Positions 9,271 to 18,777 of a stretch of DNA of 64,000 nucleotides are shown here, in pieces. Each line of letters begins with the position of its first letter. Position 1 is the first letter of the stretch. The translations under genes and the position numbers were made by a program. This DNA comes from Geodermatophilus pulveris. GTDB lineage: Bacteria; Actinomycetota; Actinomycetes; Mycobacteriales; Geodermatophilaceae. Below the pieces are notes generated by a model, which was not told where the DNA came from, ran no database searches, and was given only the letters and a program-made list of their open reading frames with translations. Where the stretch lies: assembly GCF_900188375.1 (NCBI RefSeq), contig NZ_FZOO01000002.1, positions 310,001 to 374,000 of the forward strand, given 5' to 3'.

Positions 9271-9893
9271 GGCCGGGTCGCGACCAGCGCCGTCCAGCAG
9301 CCGGCCAGCCGGGTCTCCTGGTCGGTCACGGTGAGCCCGGCCGCCCGGCAGGCCTCCGCCAGGCCGTCCGGCGTCGGCCGGTCGCCGTCGGCGGGGTGGT
9401 GGGAGACCGCGCGCAGCGGGCGGCTGTCCACGATGCGAGCCGTCATCTCGCAGGAGTAGAACCGCCCGCCCGGGCGCAGCACGCGAGCGGCCTCCCGGAC
9501 GGCGGCCCGCCACGCCGGGCTGTGGTGCAGCACGTGGTGGGCGAACACCGCGTCGTAGGACGCCGACGCCGCGGCCAGCGCGGTCGCGTCGCCCTCCTGC
9601 ACGTCGACCCGGTCGCCCAGGTCGCGCAGCGCGGCCCGGCAGGCCGCCACGCTCGCCGGGAACCGCTCCACGCCGTCGGCGCGCCCGGCGCCGAAGACCT
9701 CCAGCGCCAGGCGCAGGCCGGTGCCGCGGCGCCCGGTGCCCAGCTCCAGCACCCGCCCGCCGGTCACCGGCCCGCCCAGCCGCAGCAGGACGGGCGCCTC
9801 GACACGGCGCTGCACCAGCGCCCGGACGCGGGAGTCGACCCAGAGCCGGTTGGCGTCGACGAGGGTCGGCGGGACGGGGCGGCTGCTCGGCAC
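9267..9893 (-). CDS. Class I SAM-dependent methyltransferase
   Basis: 208 aa. Motif I (RVLELGTGRRGTG) binds S-adenosylmethionine, an acidic loop GVERF follows, then EGDATAL and the motif IV region YDAVFAHHVLHHSP, and a post-motif LRPGGRFY strand. This is a Methyltransf_11/25-type small-molecule or lipid methyltransferase. The N-terminus DANRLWVDSRVRALVQRRVEAPVLLRL is shared by phospholipid or ubiquinone-like methyltransferases. Its gene heads the leftward unit with two membrane proteins, which makes a lipid substrate plausible but unproven. Confidence 0.87.
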   Translation of the reverse strand: MPSSRPVPPTLVDANRLWVDSRVRALVQRRVEAPVLLRLGGPVTGGRVLELGTGRRGTGLRLALEVFGAGRADGVERFPASVAACRAALRDLGDRVDVQEGDATALAAASASYDAVFAHHVLHHSPAWRAAVREAARVLRPGGRFYSCEMTARIVDSRPLRAVSHHPADGDRPTPDGLAEACRAAGLTVTDQETRLAGCWTALVATRP

Positions 9894-9951
9894 CCTGCCC
9901 TCCTGCCCCGGCCGGACCCGCCGTAACCGGGCTGGCCGGGGACCGGGCGGA

Positions 9952-10863
9952 TCAGCCGAGGTAGTTCACGTGCGGGTGGTCCATGTGGTTGGCCGTGGCG
10001 CTGCCGCGGTCGGCCATCGCCTTCCACGCGCCGGTCGGCGAGGACAGCATCCGCTGCTCCCAGATGACGTAGTCCACGCCGAGCTCGTCCCAGTGCTCGA
10101 CGTGGTAGGCGACGATCGCGTCCCCGAGCGCGGAGTTCGAGCCGACCATGTAGTCCAGCGCCAGGCCCGAGGGGTGACCGCCCGGGTCGGCCGCGCTGGC
10201 GCGGGTGCCGCCGAGGGTGATCCCGGCCGCGCCGGGCACGTTGCTCACCACCGCGTTCGCGGCGGCCTGCACGACCGGCTTGACCGGCCCGGCGTTGTTG
10301 GTGATCTCCGCGACCGCGCCGGACGCCGCCGGTGCCGCGGCCCGCGCGGCGGCCGGCGCGGGTGCGGCCGCGGACGGGGCCGCCGCCCGGCTCTGCTCGG
10401 CGGCGGCCTGGGCGGCCTGCGCGGCCTGCGCCGCCTGCGCGGCCTGGGCCTCGGCGGCGGCGCGGGCGGCGGCCTCCGCGGCGGCCGCGGCCTCGGCGGC
10501 CGCGCGCGCCTCGGCCTCGCGGCGGTCCAGCTCGGCCCGGTCGGCGGCGGCCTGGACCTGCTGGGCGGCGGTCTCGGCGGCCTCGCGGCTGCTGCGGCTG
10601 GCCGCGAGGTCCTGCAGCGGCTGCAGCTCCTGCACCGCGTCGACGGGGGCCGGCGCGCCGGTCAGCCCCAGCGCCCGGGCGACGCTGACCGTCTCCGCGG
10701 GGGCGGGGCGGGCGGCCTCGGCCTGTGCCGCCGGCTCGGCGCCGAGGACGACGCCGACCAGGACGGCGCCCGCGGTGGCCATCCCCAGGTAGACGGCGGG
10801 GCGGCGGACGGGTGCGGGCGGGCGGCGGGCGGCGCGGCCGGGGGGCGGGGTGCGTCGGTCCAT
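9952..10863 (-). CDS. Secreted coiled-coil wall hydrolase with LAS-like C-terminal domain
   Basis: 303 aa from the ATG at 10863, chosen because a GGAG lies about 12 bases upstream and a membrane/signal segment (VYLGMATAGAVLVGVVLG) follows a basic N-terminus. Residues 90-180 are an Ala/Gln/Glu-rich coiled coil, as in NlpC/P60-type wall hydrolases. The last 115 residues form an ARB_07466-like domain with GHPSGLALD (His-x6-Asp) and HPH near the end. I infer a LAS/VanY-like zinc peptidase layout. The same domain ends the Rpf protein at 11746, differing at only 7 of the last 71 residues. A c-di-AMP riboswitch lies in its leader. It is probably a peptidoglycan peptidase. Confidence 0.85.
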   Translation of the reverse strand: MDRRTPPPGRAARRPPAPVRRPAVYLGMATAGAVLVGVVLGAEPAAQAEAARPAPAETVSVARALGLTGAPAPVDAVQELQPLQDLAASRSSREAAETAAQQVQAAADRAELDRREAEARAAAEAAAAAEAAARAAAEAQAAQAAQAAQAAQAAAEQSRAAAPSAAAPAPAAARAAAPAASGAVAEITNNAGPVKPVVQAAANAVVSNVPGAAGITLGGTRASAADPGGHPSGLALDYMVGSNSALGDAIVAYHVEHWDELGVDYVIWEQRMLSSPTGAWKAMADRGSATANHMDHPHVNYLG

Positions 10864-11149
10864 GGGGGTGCGGGTTCTCCGGGGGTCGGGCGCCGCGGCG
10901 CCGTGCGGGCGCACGGGAGCTGCGGGCAGCGGGGACCGCGGCCGGGCGGGGACGCCGGGGCGCGCCGGGGGGCAGCGGCGGGGTGCCGGTCGAGCCGGGG
11001 TGCTCGGACCCGGGGCGCGGCGCGCCGGCCGCGGGCGGCGGCGGGCGGTCGGGCGCGGGCGGTCGGGTGCGCGAGGTCAGGTGCGGTCGGGCACCCGGGT
11101 GCGCAGCCGGTGGGGTGGTGCAGGGCAGCGGCACGCCATCCGGCGGCTC
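10864..11149 (-). other. Long leader between riboswitch and start codon
   Basis: About 286 bases with no supported gene separate the aptamer from the ATG at 10863. The sequence is extremely C-rich on the transcribed (minus) strand, which would suit Rho loading. It probably holds the expression platform. I could not pick out one convincing terminator/antiterminator pair by eye. Confidence 0.45.
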
Positions 11150-11290
11150 TCCGTTTCTCCCGATGGCCGCCTACCGGGTTAGCTGACGGGTTCGGGCGGG
11201 AAGCGGCCCTACCCCTCCCGGACACGGGTCCAGGAGCGGATTCACCCCAGTGCTGCGGTGGGTCCCCGGCTCGCCCGGAGGGCGACTCGG
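11150..11290 (-). promoter_or_regulatory. c-di-AMP riboswitch (ydaO/yuaA type)
   Basis: All the hallmark blocks of the ydaO aptamer are present in order on the minus strand: GGGGACCCACC (11257-11267), GGGGTGAAT (11240-11248), an AGGGC block, and the long 3' consensus CCGAACCCGTCAGCTAACCC...GGCGG (11167-11195), followed by GGGAGA. In actinobacteria this class binds cyclic di-AMP and usually turns off wall-hydrolase genes. Here it stands before the coiled-coil LAS-like hydrolase at 9952, about 290 bases from its start codon, so control by transcription termination is more likely than direct RBS masking. Confidence 0.92.
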
Positions 11291-11341
11291 CGGCGTCCGC
11301 TCGGGCCTCCTGGTGGAGGTGACGACCGACCGGACCGGGCC

Positions 11342-11370
11342 ACCATAAGGGCGTCACCCGACCGTGACAA
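11342..11370 (-). promoter_or_regulatory. Sigma-A-type promoter for riboswitch transcript
   Basis: On the minus strand TTGTCA (11365-11370) and TATGGT (11342-11347) are separated by 17 bases, a near-consensus housekeeping promoter. The predicted transcription start, about 11335, is some 45-50 bases before the aptamer core, as expected for a ydaO leader. Confidence 0.6.
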
Positions 11371-11400
11371 TCCGCCGCCGACCCGCCGTGACCAGGGACA

Positions 11401-11442
11401 CGTCGCCGCACCCCGCCGGGGACGGCGGGGGTGCGGGCGACG
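11401..11442 (-). terminator. Long GC hairpin behind the Rpf gene
   Basis: Arms 11401-11417 and 11424-11442 form about 17 base pairs with two single-G bulges and a 6-base loop. The hairpin lies about 300 bases past the Rpf stop and just upstream of the next promoter (-35 at 11365-11370), so it may insulate the two riboswitch units. There is no U-tract; bidirectional use is possible. Confidence 0.45.
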
Positions 11443-11583
11443 GGAGCTGGCGGGCGGGGCTGCGCCCGGGTCGACTCCCAGGGCCCCGCCCGCAGGGAGC
11501 ATGCGGCGGACCGGCCGGTCCCGCAACCGGTGGACGTGCGCCCCCGGGCGGTTCCCCGGGCCCGGGCCGGGCACTGGGCACCC

Positions 11584-11736
11584 ATGACCGAGACCGACCC
11601 GCGCGACCCGGACACCCTGTACGCCGAGGGGCCGGTCGAGCCGGAGCCACCCGCCGACGACGTGCCCGAGACCTCGCCGCTGCGGGACTCCGGGGGCACC
11701 GGCCCGGGACCGGACGACCTCGACCGGCTGCTCTGA
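11584..11736 (+). CDS. Small acidic protein, unknown function
   Basis: 50 aa, strongly acidic and Pro/Asp-rich (TDPRDPDTLYAEGPVEPEPP... ending DDLDRLL). It has no membrane segment or known domain. Bias toward Asp, Glu and Pro in one clean frame, an ATG start and its position in the gap between the two convergent-to-it hydrolase genes support a real short gene. No good Shine-Dalgarno is visible. It may be a false call; homologues in relatives would decide. Confidence 0.45.
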   Translation: MTETDPRDPDTLYAEGPVEPEPPADDVPETSPLRDSGGTGPGPDDLDRLL

Positions 11737-11745
11737 GCGTCGGGC

Positions 11746-13173
<1,428 letters not shown>

Positions 13174-13192
13174 TTAGCTGAACGCACACGAA

Positions 13193-13221
13193 ACGCTACT
13201 GCCAGTGATGTGAACTGTCGC
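13193..13221 (-). promoter_or_regulatory. Promoter of Rpf gene
   Basis: On the minus strand GCGACA (13216-13221) and TAGCGT (13193-13198) are 17 bases apart. The -10 fits the actinobacterial TANNNT rule and the -35 keeps GACA. The predicted start, about 13186, leaves roughly 75 bases before the aptamer core. Confidence 0.5.
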
Positions 13222-13237
13222 CGTGACGGCCGTCACA
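13222..13237. promoter_or_regulatory. CRP/GlxR-type operator
   Basis: CGTGACGGCCGTCACA matches the TGTGA-N6-TCACA consensus of cAMP-CRP family regulators at 9 of 10 positions, and its core is a perfect palindrome. It abuts the -35 box, placing its centre about 43 bases before the predicted transcription start, a class II activator position. CRP control of rpfA is known in Mycobacterium and Streptomyces; here it is inferred. Confidence 0.6.
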
Positions 13238-13322
13238 TCTCGTCGCCGGGACGGCGGGTCGCAGGTCGGCACGGCGTGTCCGGGGGCGGCGGGCGCCCCA
13301 CCCGTCACACCCGTCCCACCGG

Positions 13323-14171
13323 TCAGTCGGTCGTGCGGTGCGCCTCCAGCCAGGCGACGACCTCGCCCAGGACCTGGTCGCGCTCGGGCTCGTTGTGCGG
13401 CTCGTGGAAGAGGCCGGGGTAGGTGCGCACCGTGAGATCCGGCGAGCCGGCGTGCGCGCGCACCACCTCGCTGGCCGCCGGCGGCACCAGCCGGTCGGCG
13501 GTGCCGTGCAGCACGAGCAGCGGCAGGGTCAGCGCGGGCAGCCGGCGCGGCATGGCCAGCGCGGTGGCCATGAGCTCCGCGCCGGTGCGGGCGACCATCT
13601 TCCCGGCGTGGTTGAGCGGGTCGGTGCGGTAGGCGCGCACCACCTCCGGGTCCCGGCTGATCGCGTCGGCGTCCAGCTGCAGCACGCCCAGGCCGGGGAG
13701 CAGGCGGGACAGCAGCGGCACCACGGCGCGCTGGACCGGGCTCGCGGCACTGGTGTCCAGCGCCGCCGCGGACAGCACCGCGCCGGCGACCCGGGCGTCC
13801 GGCGTCCCGGTCAGGTACTGCAGCGCGATCAGCCCGCCCAGGCTGTGCCCGTAGACGAACAGCGGGACGCCGGGGTGCTGCTCCCCCGCGTGCCGCACCA
13901 GCTCGGCGGCCCCCGCGACGGTGGCGGCCATGCTGCCGATGTCGCCGCGGCGGCCCGGGGAGCGGCCGTGCCCGGGGTGGTCGGCGGCGTGCACCGCGTA
14001 CCCGGCGCCGGCCAGCCGCCCGGCGACGTGGGCGTACCGGCCGCCGTGCTCGTGCGCGCCGTGCACCAGGACGACGGCGCCCACCGGGTCCGCGACCGTC
14101 CAGGCCTGGCGGTACTGGCCGGAGGCCAGCGTGCCCTCGGCGTGCGCGGGCTGGGGACGGGCGGCGGTCAT
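13323..14171 (-). CDS. Monoacylglycerol-lipase-like alpha/beta hydrolase
   Basis: 282 aa from the ATG at 14171. The Hydrolase_4/lysophospholipase signature is strong: VLVHGAHEHGGRYAHVA, the DHPGHGRSPGRRGDI loop, YGHSLGG with nucleophile Ser110, LLVLHGTADRLVPP with the acid, and the His in YPGLFHEPHNEPERD. This family hydrolyses monoglycerides or lysophospholipids. The gene stands alone, between the Rpf control region and a divergent helix-hairpin-helix gene. Upstream in-frame sequence to 14765 lacks homology, so the shorter start is preferred. Confidence 0.92.
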   Translation of the reverse strand: MTAARPQPAHAEGTLASGQYRQAWTVADPVGAVVLVHGAHEHGGRYAHVAGRLAGAGYAVHAADHPGHGRSPGRRGDIGSMAATVAGAAELVRHAGEQHPGVPLFVYGHSLGGLIALQYLTGTPDARVAGAVLSAAALDTSAASPVQRAVVPLLSRLLPGLGVLQLDADAISRDPEVVRAYRTDPLNHAGKMVARTGAELMATALAMPRRLPALTLPLLVLHGTADRLVPPAASEVVRAHAGSPDLTVRTYPGLFHEPHNEPERDQVLGEVVAWLEAHRTTD

Positions 14172-14251
14172 CGGCGGGCCTCCGGGTCGGGTGCGGTGCC
14201 CTGCGCATCCTGCAGCAGGGGCCTGGGCCGGTGCCCTCCGGCGGCGCGTCC

Positions 14252-14257
14252 TAGGTT
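14252..14257 (+). promoter_or_regulatory. -10 box for a leaderless transcript
   Basis: TAGGTT lies 7 bases before the ATG at 14265 with no Shine-Dalgarno between, so the transcript probably begins at the start codon. Confidence 0.5.
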
Positions 14258-14264
14258 GGACGCC

Positions 14265-14816
14265 ATGCCGACCACGTCGCCGGGCACCGGGCCCGGGGGG
14301 ACCATCAGCGAGCTGGGCCTGCCCACGCGCGCGGTGACCGCGCTGACCCGGGCCGGGATCACCACGACCGCGCAGCTGGCCGCCCTGACCCGGGCGGAGC
14401 TGGCCGCGGTGGACGGGCTGGGGCCGGGCAGCGTGGCCGCGATCCGGCGCGTCGTCCCCGAGCCGCCCGGCCGCCTGCCCGCGGCACCGCCGCTGCCGGA
14501 GGAGGAGCGGGAGTCCCCGGCGGCGCCGGCCATCCCGTCCTTCGCGTCGCTGCGCTCCCCCCGCCGCCGGACGGCGGTCGACCTGATCGTCCCGGCCACG
14601 CCGCCCCCGCAGGACCCCCCGTCCCAGGCACCCCGGCCCGACGCACCCTGGCCCGACGCACCCCGGCCCGCGGCGCCCCGTCCCCCGGACTACGCGGACC
14701 TGTGGCGCCTCGGCGTCCGGGTGGGGTCGGCCGTCGCGACCCTGCCGCTGCGGCTGACGCTGCACGTCGTGCGGGCACCGGCGCGCCGGCTGCGGCAGCT
14801 GCTCACCCGGCCCTGA
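14265..14816 (+). CDS. Helix-hairpin-helix / RNAP-alpha-CTD-like protein
   Basis: 183 aa. Residues 14-65 (ISELGLPTRAVTALTRAGITTTAQLAAL...VDGLGPGSVAAIRRVV) read as two helix-hairpin-helix units like the RNA polymerase alpha C-terminal domain, a non-specific DNA-binding fold. A Pro/Ala-rich linker follows, with a repeated RPDAPWPDAPRPAAP segment. The C-terminal 45 residues are basic with a hydrophobic stretch (LWRLGVRVGSAVATLPLRLTLHVV). Exact role unknown: it could be a nucleoid-associated or membrane-edge DNA-binding protein. It is followed 29 bases on by a quinone oxidoreductase. Confidence 0.75.
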   Translation: MPTTSPGTGPGGTISELGLPTRAVTALTRAGITTTAQLAALTRAELAAVDGLGPGSVAAIRRVVPEPPGRLPAAPPLPEEERESPAAPAIPSFASLRSPRRRTAVDLIVPATPPPQDPPSQAPRPDAPWPDAPRPAAPRPPDYADLWRLGVRVGSAVATLPLRLTLHVVRAPARRLRQLLTRP

Positions 14817-14845
14817 CCCCCGCCCCCACCGCTGCAGGAGGACCC

Positions 14846-15814
14846 GTGCGCGCCGCCCAGATCGCCAGCCTCGACGGCCCCTCGGCCATCTCCGTCGTCG
14901 ACGTCCCCGAGCCCACCGGCGCCGACGGCGAGGTGCTGGTCGACGTGCACGTCGCCGGCGTGACCTTCCCCGAGGTGCTGCTCAGCCGCGGCCAGTACCA
15001 GCTCAAGCCGCAGCTGCCGTTCGTACCGGGCAGCGAGGTCGCCGGGACGGTGCGCAGCGCCCCGGAGGGCAGCGGCCTGCGCCCCGGCCAGCGGGTGGCG
15101 GCCTTCCCCGGCTTCGGCGGGTTCGCCGAGGCGGTGGCCGTCGACCCCGGCCTCGTCTTCCCGCTCCCCGACGGCCTCTCCCTCGAGCAGGGCGCGGCGC
15201 TGCCGATGAACTACCTGACCATGCACTTCGCGCTGGCCCGCCGCGGCCGGCTGCAGCCGGGCGAGACCGTGCTGGTGCACGGCGCCGCCGGCGGCCTGGG
15301 GACGGCGGGCGTCCAGCTGGCCAAGGCGTACGGCGCCCGGGTGCTCGCGGTGGTGTCCGGCGAGGCCAAGGGCGAGGCGGCGCGGGCCGCCGGCGCCGAC
15401 GAGGTCGTGCTCGCCGACGGCTTCCTGCAGCGGGTCCGGGAGCTCACCGGGGGCCGCGGCGTGGACGTGGTGGCCGACCCGGTGGGTGGGGACCGGTTCA
15501 CCGACTCGCTGCGCAGCCTGGCCCGCGAGGGGCGGCTGCTGGTGCTCGGCTTCACCGGGGGGGAGATCCCCACGGTCCGGGTGAACCGGCTGCTGCTGAA
15601 CAACGTCTCGGTGGTCGGCGTCGGCTGGGGCGCCTTCTGGTCCGGCGAGCCCGGGTACGTGCAGGAGCAGTGGCGGGACCTGGCGCCGCTGCTGGAGCGG
15701 GGCGCGCTGCAGCCGGTGCTCGGCTCGGTGCACGACCTCGCCGACGCCGCCGCGGCGGTCACCGAGCTCGACGAGCGCCGCGCCACCGGCAAGGTGCTGA
15801 TCCGCGTCCGCTGA
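14846..15814 (+). CDS. NADPH:quinone oxidoreductase (MDR family)
   Basis: 322 aa. It is a zinc-free medium-chain dehydrogenase/reductase: an N-terminal GroES-like domain (VPEPTGADGEVLVDVHVAGVTFPEVL, FVPGSEVAGTV) and a Rossmann domain with VHGAAGGLGTAGVQLAKAYGA for NADPH. The Cys ligands of alcohol dehydrogenases are absent. It would reduce quinones or enones. The GTG at 14846 is preceded by CAGGAGGA, which fixes the start. The substrate cannot be told. Confidence 0.92.
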   Translation: MRAAQIASLDGPSAISVVDVPEPTGADGEVLVDVHVAGVTFPEVLLSRGQYQLKPQLPFVPGSEVAGTVRSAPEGSGLRPGQRVAAFPGFGGFAEAVAVDPGLVFPLPDGLSLEQGAALPMNYLTMHFALARRGRLQPGETVLVHGAAGGLGTAGVQLAKAYGARVLAVVSGEAKGEAARAAGADEVVLADGFLQRVRELTGGRGVDVVADPVGGDRFTDSLRSLAREGRLLVLGFTGGEIPTVRVNRLLLNNVSVVGVGWGAFWSGEPGYVQEQWRDLAPLLERGALQPVLGSVHDLADAAAAVTELDERRATGKVLIRVR

Positions 15815-15890
15815 CGGAGGACCCCGCTGCCCCCGCCGCTCGCACACTCGCGGCGGGACCCTGCAGCGGGGCCACCGGGGTGGCCGCGGG

Positions 15891-16361
15891 TCAGTCGGTG
15901 GGCGGGGCGGGCCGGGCCTCCTCGGTGGGCACGGCCTCCCCGGTCGGGGCGACGCTCCCGGTGGGCAGCGCACCGGTCGCCTCGCACTGGGCCGTGCCGT
16001 CCTGGAGACGCTGCTGCAGCGGCTGCAGCCGGCGGACCACCTCGTCGAGCCGGGCCGCGTCCAGGGCCGCCGCCGCGGCACCCAGGTCGTCGGCGGTCGC
16101 CGCGATGTCCTGCGCGGCGTTGATCGCCCGCAGGCACGCGGTGTTCAGCTCGACGCCGCCGGTCGTCGCGTCCGGACCCGCCGGTGCGGCCGTCCCGGGC
16201 GCCGTCGCCTCCCGCGCGGTCGGCGCGGGCGGGTCCTGACCCAGCAGCCCCAGCAGCAGCACGCCGCAGAGCAGGCCGACGACGAAGGTCCCGGTGGCCA
16301 GCCAGCGCTCCCAGCCGCGGTCCCGCCGGCCCCCCTGCTCCCGGGGACGGGGTCGTGTCAT
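15891..16361 (-). CDS. Membrane-anchored hypothetical protein
   Basis: 156 aa. A basic cytoplasmic N-terminus (PRPREQGGRRDRGWERW) is followed by one membrane helix at about 21-43 (LATGTFVVGLLCGVLLLGLLG), then an extracytoplasmic region with two cysteines (ACLRAINAAQDI... and TAQCEAT) that could form a disulfide around a helical DDLGAAAAALDAARLDEVVRRLQPLQQRL segment. The tail is Pro/Thr-rich. I do not recognise the family. It is divergent from the MMPL gene with 91 bases between starts. Confidence 0.72.
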   Translation of the reverse strand: MTRPRPREQGGRRDRGWERWLATGTFVVGLLCGVLLLGLLGQDPPAPTAREATAPGTAAPAGPDATTGGVELNTACLRAINAAQDIAATADDLGAAAAALDAARLDEVVRRLQPLQQRLQDGTAQCEATGALPTGSVAPTGEAVPTEEARPAPPTD

Positions 16362-16398
16362 CGGTCGTCCTCCCACCCGGCGGTCCGGCGGGTGCGGA

Positions 16399-16423
16399 CG
16401 TACCCTGCGCAGATCGCGGTACG
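16399..16423. promoter_or_regulatory. Inverted repeat in divergent promoter region
   Basis: CGTACC (16399-16404) and GGTACG (16418-16423) form an inverted repeat with 13 bases between. It overlaps a TANNNT -10-like TACCCT (16401-16406) upstream of the MMPL gene. It is a possible regulator site; arms are short, so confidence is low. Confidence 0.3.
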
Positions 16424-16452
16424 CACGAGACCAGGCAGGGCAGGAGGCCGCC

Positions 16453-18777
16453 TTGTCCCCACGGCGCCGGGTCGGTCCGCTGGTCCGCGCGCCGGCCGCC
16501 GCTCTCCGTGCGGCGGGCAGGCTCGCCCGGAGCGCCGTGGTGGCCGGGCGGTGGGTGGTCGTGGCCGGGTGGCTCGCCCTCGCCGTGGCGGCGCTCCTGG
16601 TGCCGGCCCCGAGCGGCGGGGGCGGCGGGGACGACGTCGGCGGGCTGCTGCCGCCGGGCAGCGAGGCGGTGGCCGTCCAGGCGCGCAGCCTGGAGCTGTT
16701 CCGGGTGCCGGTGCTCTCCGAGACGACGGTCGTCGTGCACGACCCCGCGGGGCTGGACCCGCTCACCAGGGCCGACGTCGCCCTGTGGGCGCTGGCGCAC
16801 ACCCAGGCCACCCTGGAGGGCGGCGTGTCGCCGACCGGCGAGCAGGTGGTGGCGGCGGTCCCCATCCCCACCTCGACGCCCGACACCGCGGTCACCTACC
16901 TGTACGTCACCCGGGGGACGTCGCTGGCGGAGGCCACCGCGCTGGGCCGCCAGTACGCCAGCCACTTCGACAACCAGGCCTCGGTGCAGACCCACGTCAC
17001 CGGGCTCACGCCGGCCCGCGTGGCCCAGGCGGAGTACCTGGAGTCCCGGCTGCTGGTGTTCGAGCTGGCGACCCTCGTCCTGATCGCGGTCGTGGTGGGC
17101 TTCACCTTCCGGTCGGTCGTCGCGCCCGTCGCCGTCCTGTTCGTCGCCGGACTGGGCTATCTGGTGGCGGTGTACGTCCTGGCCGTCGCCGCCGGTGCGC
17201 TGGGCTTCGCACTGCCCGAGCAGCTGCGGCCGCTGACCGCCGCGCTGCTCATCGGGGTGGTCACCGACTACTGCGTGCTGTTCTTCTCCGGGTTCCGGCG
17301 GCAGCTGGACCGGGGCCTGCACCGGCACGAGGCGGCCCGCCGGGTCGTGCTCACCGAGGGCCCGATCGTGGCGGTCGCCGGGGTGACCGTCGCGGCGGGC
17401 ACGGCAGCCCTGCTGGTCGCCGACTTCGCCCTGTTCCGCGCGTTCGGGCCGGCCCTGGCCCTGACCGTGGTGGTGGGCCTGCTGGTGTCGCTCACCCTCG
17501 TCCCGGCCCTGCTGGCCGTCCTCGGCGCGTGGCTGTTCGCGCCGTCCCGGGTCAGCGGCGGGCGGGCACTGGAGGAGAGCGCGGGGCGGGGCACGCGCTG
17601 GCTGGCGCGGGTGCTCGCCGGCCGGCGGGGGGCCCTCGCCGGGCTGGTGCTGGGCGTCGCCGTCCTGCTGCCGGCGGTGGTCCCCCTCTCCGACATGCGG
17701 CTGGGCGTGTCCTTCGCCGGCGCGCTGCCGGGCGACGACCCGGTGCAGCGCGGCGCGCAGGTCCTCGAGGACACCGGCGTGCGCGGCATCACCGCGCCGA
17801 CCGAGGTGGTGCTGGAGGGCGAGGGCGTCGCCGCGCAACGGGACGCGCTGATCCGGCTCCAGGGGCTGCTGGCCGCGCAGCCCGGGGTCGCGGAGGTGCT
17901 CGGGCCGGCCCAGAACCCGCTCCCCGAGGGGTACGGCATCGTCTTCTCCCAGGACGGGGACGCCGCCCGGTTCGTCGTCGTCCTCGACAGCGACCCGCTG
18001 GCGGCCACCGCCGTCGCGGACCTCCGGTCGCTGCAGGAGCGGCTGGCCGGGCTGGTCGCCGAGGCCGGCGTCGAGGACGTGACCGTCGGGGTGACCGGCC
18101 AGACCGCGATCGCCGGCGAGCTGGACCGGATCACGCGGGAGGAGCTGACGCGCACGCTGCTCGCGGTGCTGCTGGTCGAGCTGCTCATCCTGGTGCTGTT
18201 CCTCCGCGCGCTGCTCGCCCCGGTGGCGCTGCTCGCGCTCAGCGCGCTCTCGGTGGCGGCCACCCTGGGCCTGACGGTGTTCGTCTTCCAGGGCCTGCTC
18301 GGGGAGCCGGGCCTGACCTTCTACGTGCCCTTCGCCACCGCCGTCCTGCTGCTGGCGCTCGGCGCCGACTACAACGTCTTCGCGGTCGGCGCGATCTGGG
18401 ACCAGGCCGCCCGCCACCCGCTGGCCCGGGCCATCGCGGTCGCCATGCCCGCGACGGCGCGGGCGATCAGCGCCGCCGGCGTGATCCTGGCCGCCACCTT
18501 CGCCATGGTGGCGATCATCCCGCTGTCCACCTTCCGGCAGATCGCCTTCACCATGGCGGTCGGTCTGCTCGTCGACACCTTCCTCGTCCGGCCGGTGCTC
18601 ACCCCCGCCGCGCTCACCCTCCTCGGCCGGGCCGGGGGCTGGCCCGGCCGGCGGATCCGGACCACCGAGGACCGCCCCGGCGCCGAGGAGCAGCGCGGCC
18701 TGCTGGCGGAGGAGTCCCGGCGGCAGCGCAGCGACGCGACGCCACCCGCCGCCGTGGGGACCGGCGGGCCGCCGTGA
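16453..18777 (+). CDS. MMPL/RND-family transporter
   Basis: 774 aa. The TTG at 16453 is set five bases after AGGAGG (16442-16447). Two halves each have one membrane helix, a periplasmic domain, and a five-helix bundle: helix 1 near residues 35-50, periplasmic part with LLPPGSEAVAVQARSLELF, helices from ELATLVLIAVVVGFTFRSVV to about residue 360, then a second half ending in FRQIAFTMAVGLLVDTFLVRPVLTPA. Conserved acidic/proton-relay wording GVVTDYCVLFFSGF and LGADYNVFAVG is intact. It probably exports a lipid or other hydrophobic molecule with proton motive force. It overlaps the LmeA-like gene downstream by GTGA. Confidence 0.93.
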   Translation: MSPRRRVGPLVRAPAAALRAAGRLARSAVVAGRWVVVAGWLALAVAALLVPAPSGGGGGDDVGGLLPPGSEAVAVQARSLELFRVPVLSETTVVVHDPAGLDPLTRADVALWALAHTQATLEGGVSPTGEQVVAAVPIPTSTPDTAVTYLYVTRGTSLAEATALGRQYASHFDNQASVQTHVTGLTPARVAQAEYLESRLLVFELATLVLIAVVVGFTFRSVVAPVAVLFVAGLGYLVAVYVLAVAAGALGFALPEQLRPLTAALLIGVVTDYCVLFFSGFRRQLDRGLHRHEAARRVVLTEGPIVAVAGVTVAAGTAALLVADFALFRAFGPALALTVVVGLLVSLTLVPALLAVLGAWLFAPSRVSGGRALEESAGRGTRWLARVLAGRRGALAGLVLGVAVLLPAVVPLSDMRLGVSFAGALPGDDPVQRGAQVLEDTGVRGITAPTEVVLEGEGVAAQRDALIRLQGLLAAQPGVAEVLGPAQNPLPEGYGIVFSQDGDAARFVVVLDSDPLAATAVADLRSLQERLAGLVAEAGVEDVTVGVTGQTAIAGELDRITREELTRTLLAVLLVELLILVLFLRALLAPVALLALSALSVAATLGLTVFVFQGLLGEPGLTFYVPFATAVLLLALGADYNVFAVGAIWDQAARHPLARAIAVAMPATARAISAAGVILAATFAMVAIIPLSTFRQIAFTMAVGLLVDTFLVRPVLTPAALTLLGRAGGWPGRRIRTTEDRPGAEEQRGLLAEESRRQRSDATPPAAVGTGGPP

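Noticed and set aside
10205-10792. Ala-rich plus-strand open frame opposite the coiled-coil hydrolase
   Set aside because: It is the mirror of an Ala-rich coding region (GCC/GGC codons) and has no start context.
11446-11583. Upstream extension of the 50-aa frame to about 100 codons
   Set aside because: Composition changes to Arg/Gly-rich before the ATG at 11584, so only the acidic part looks like protein.
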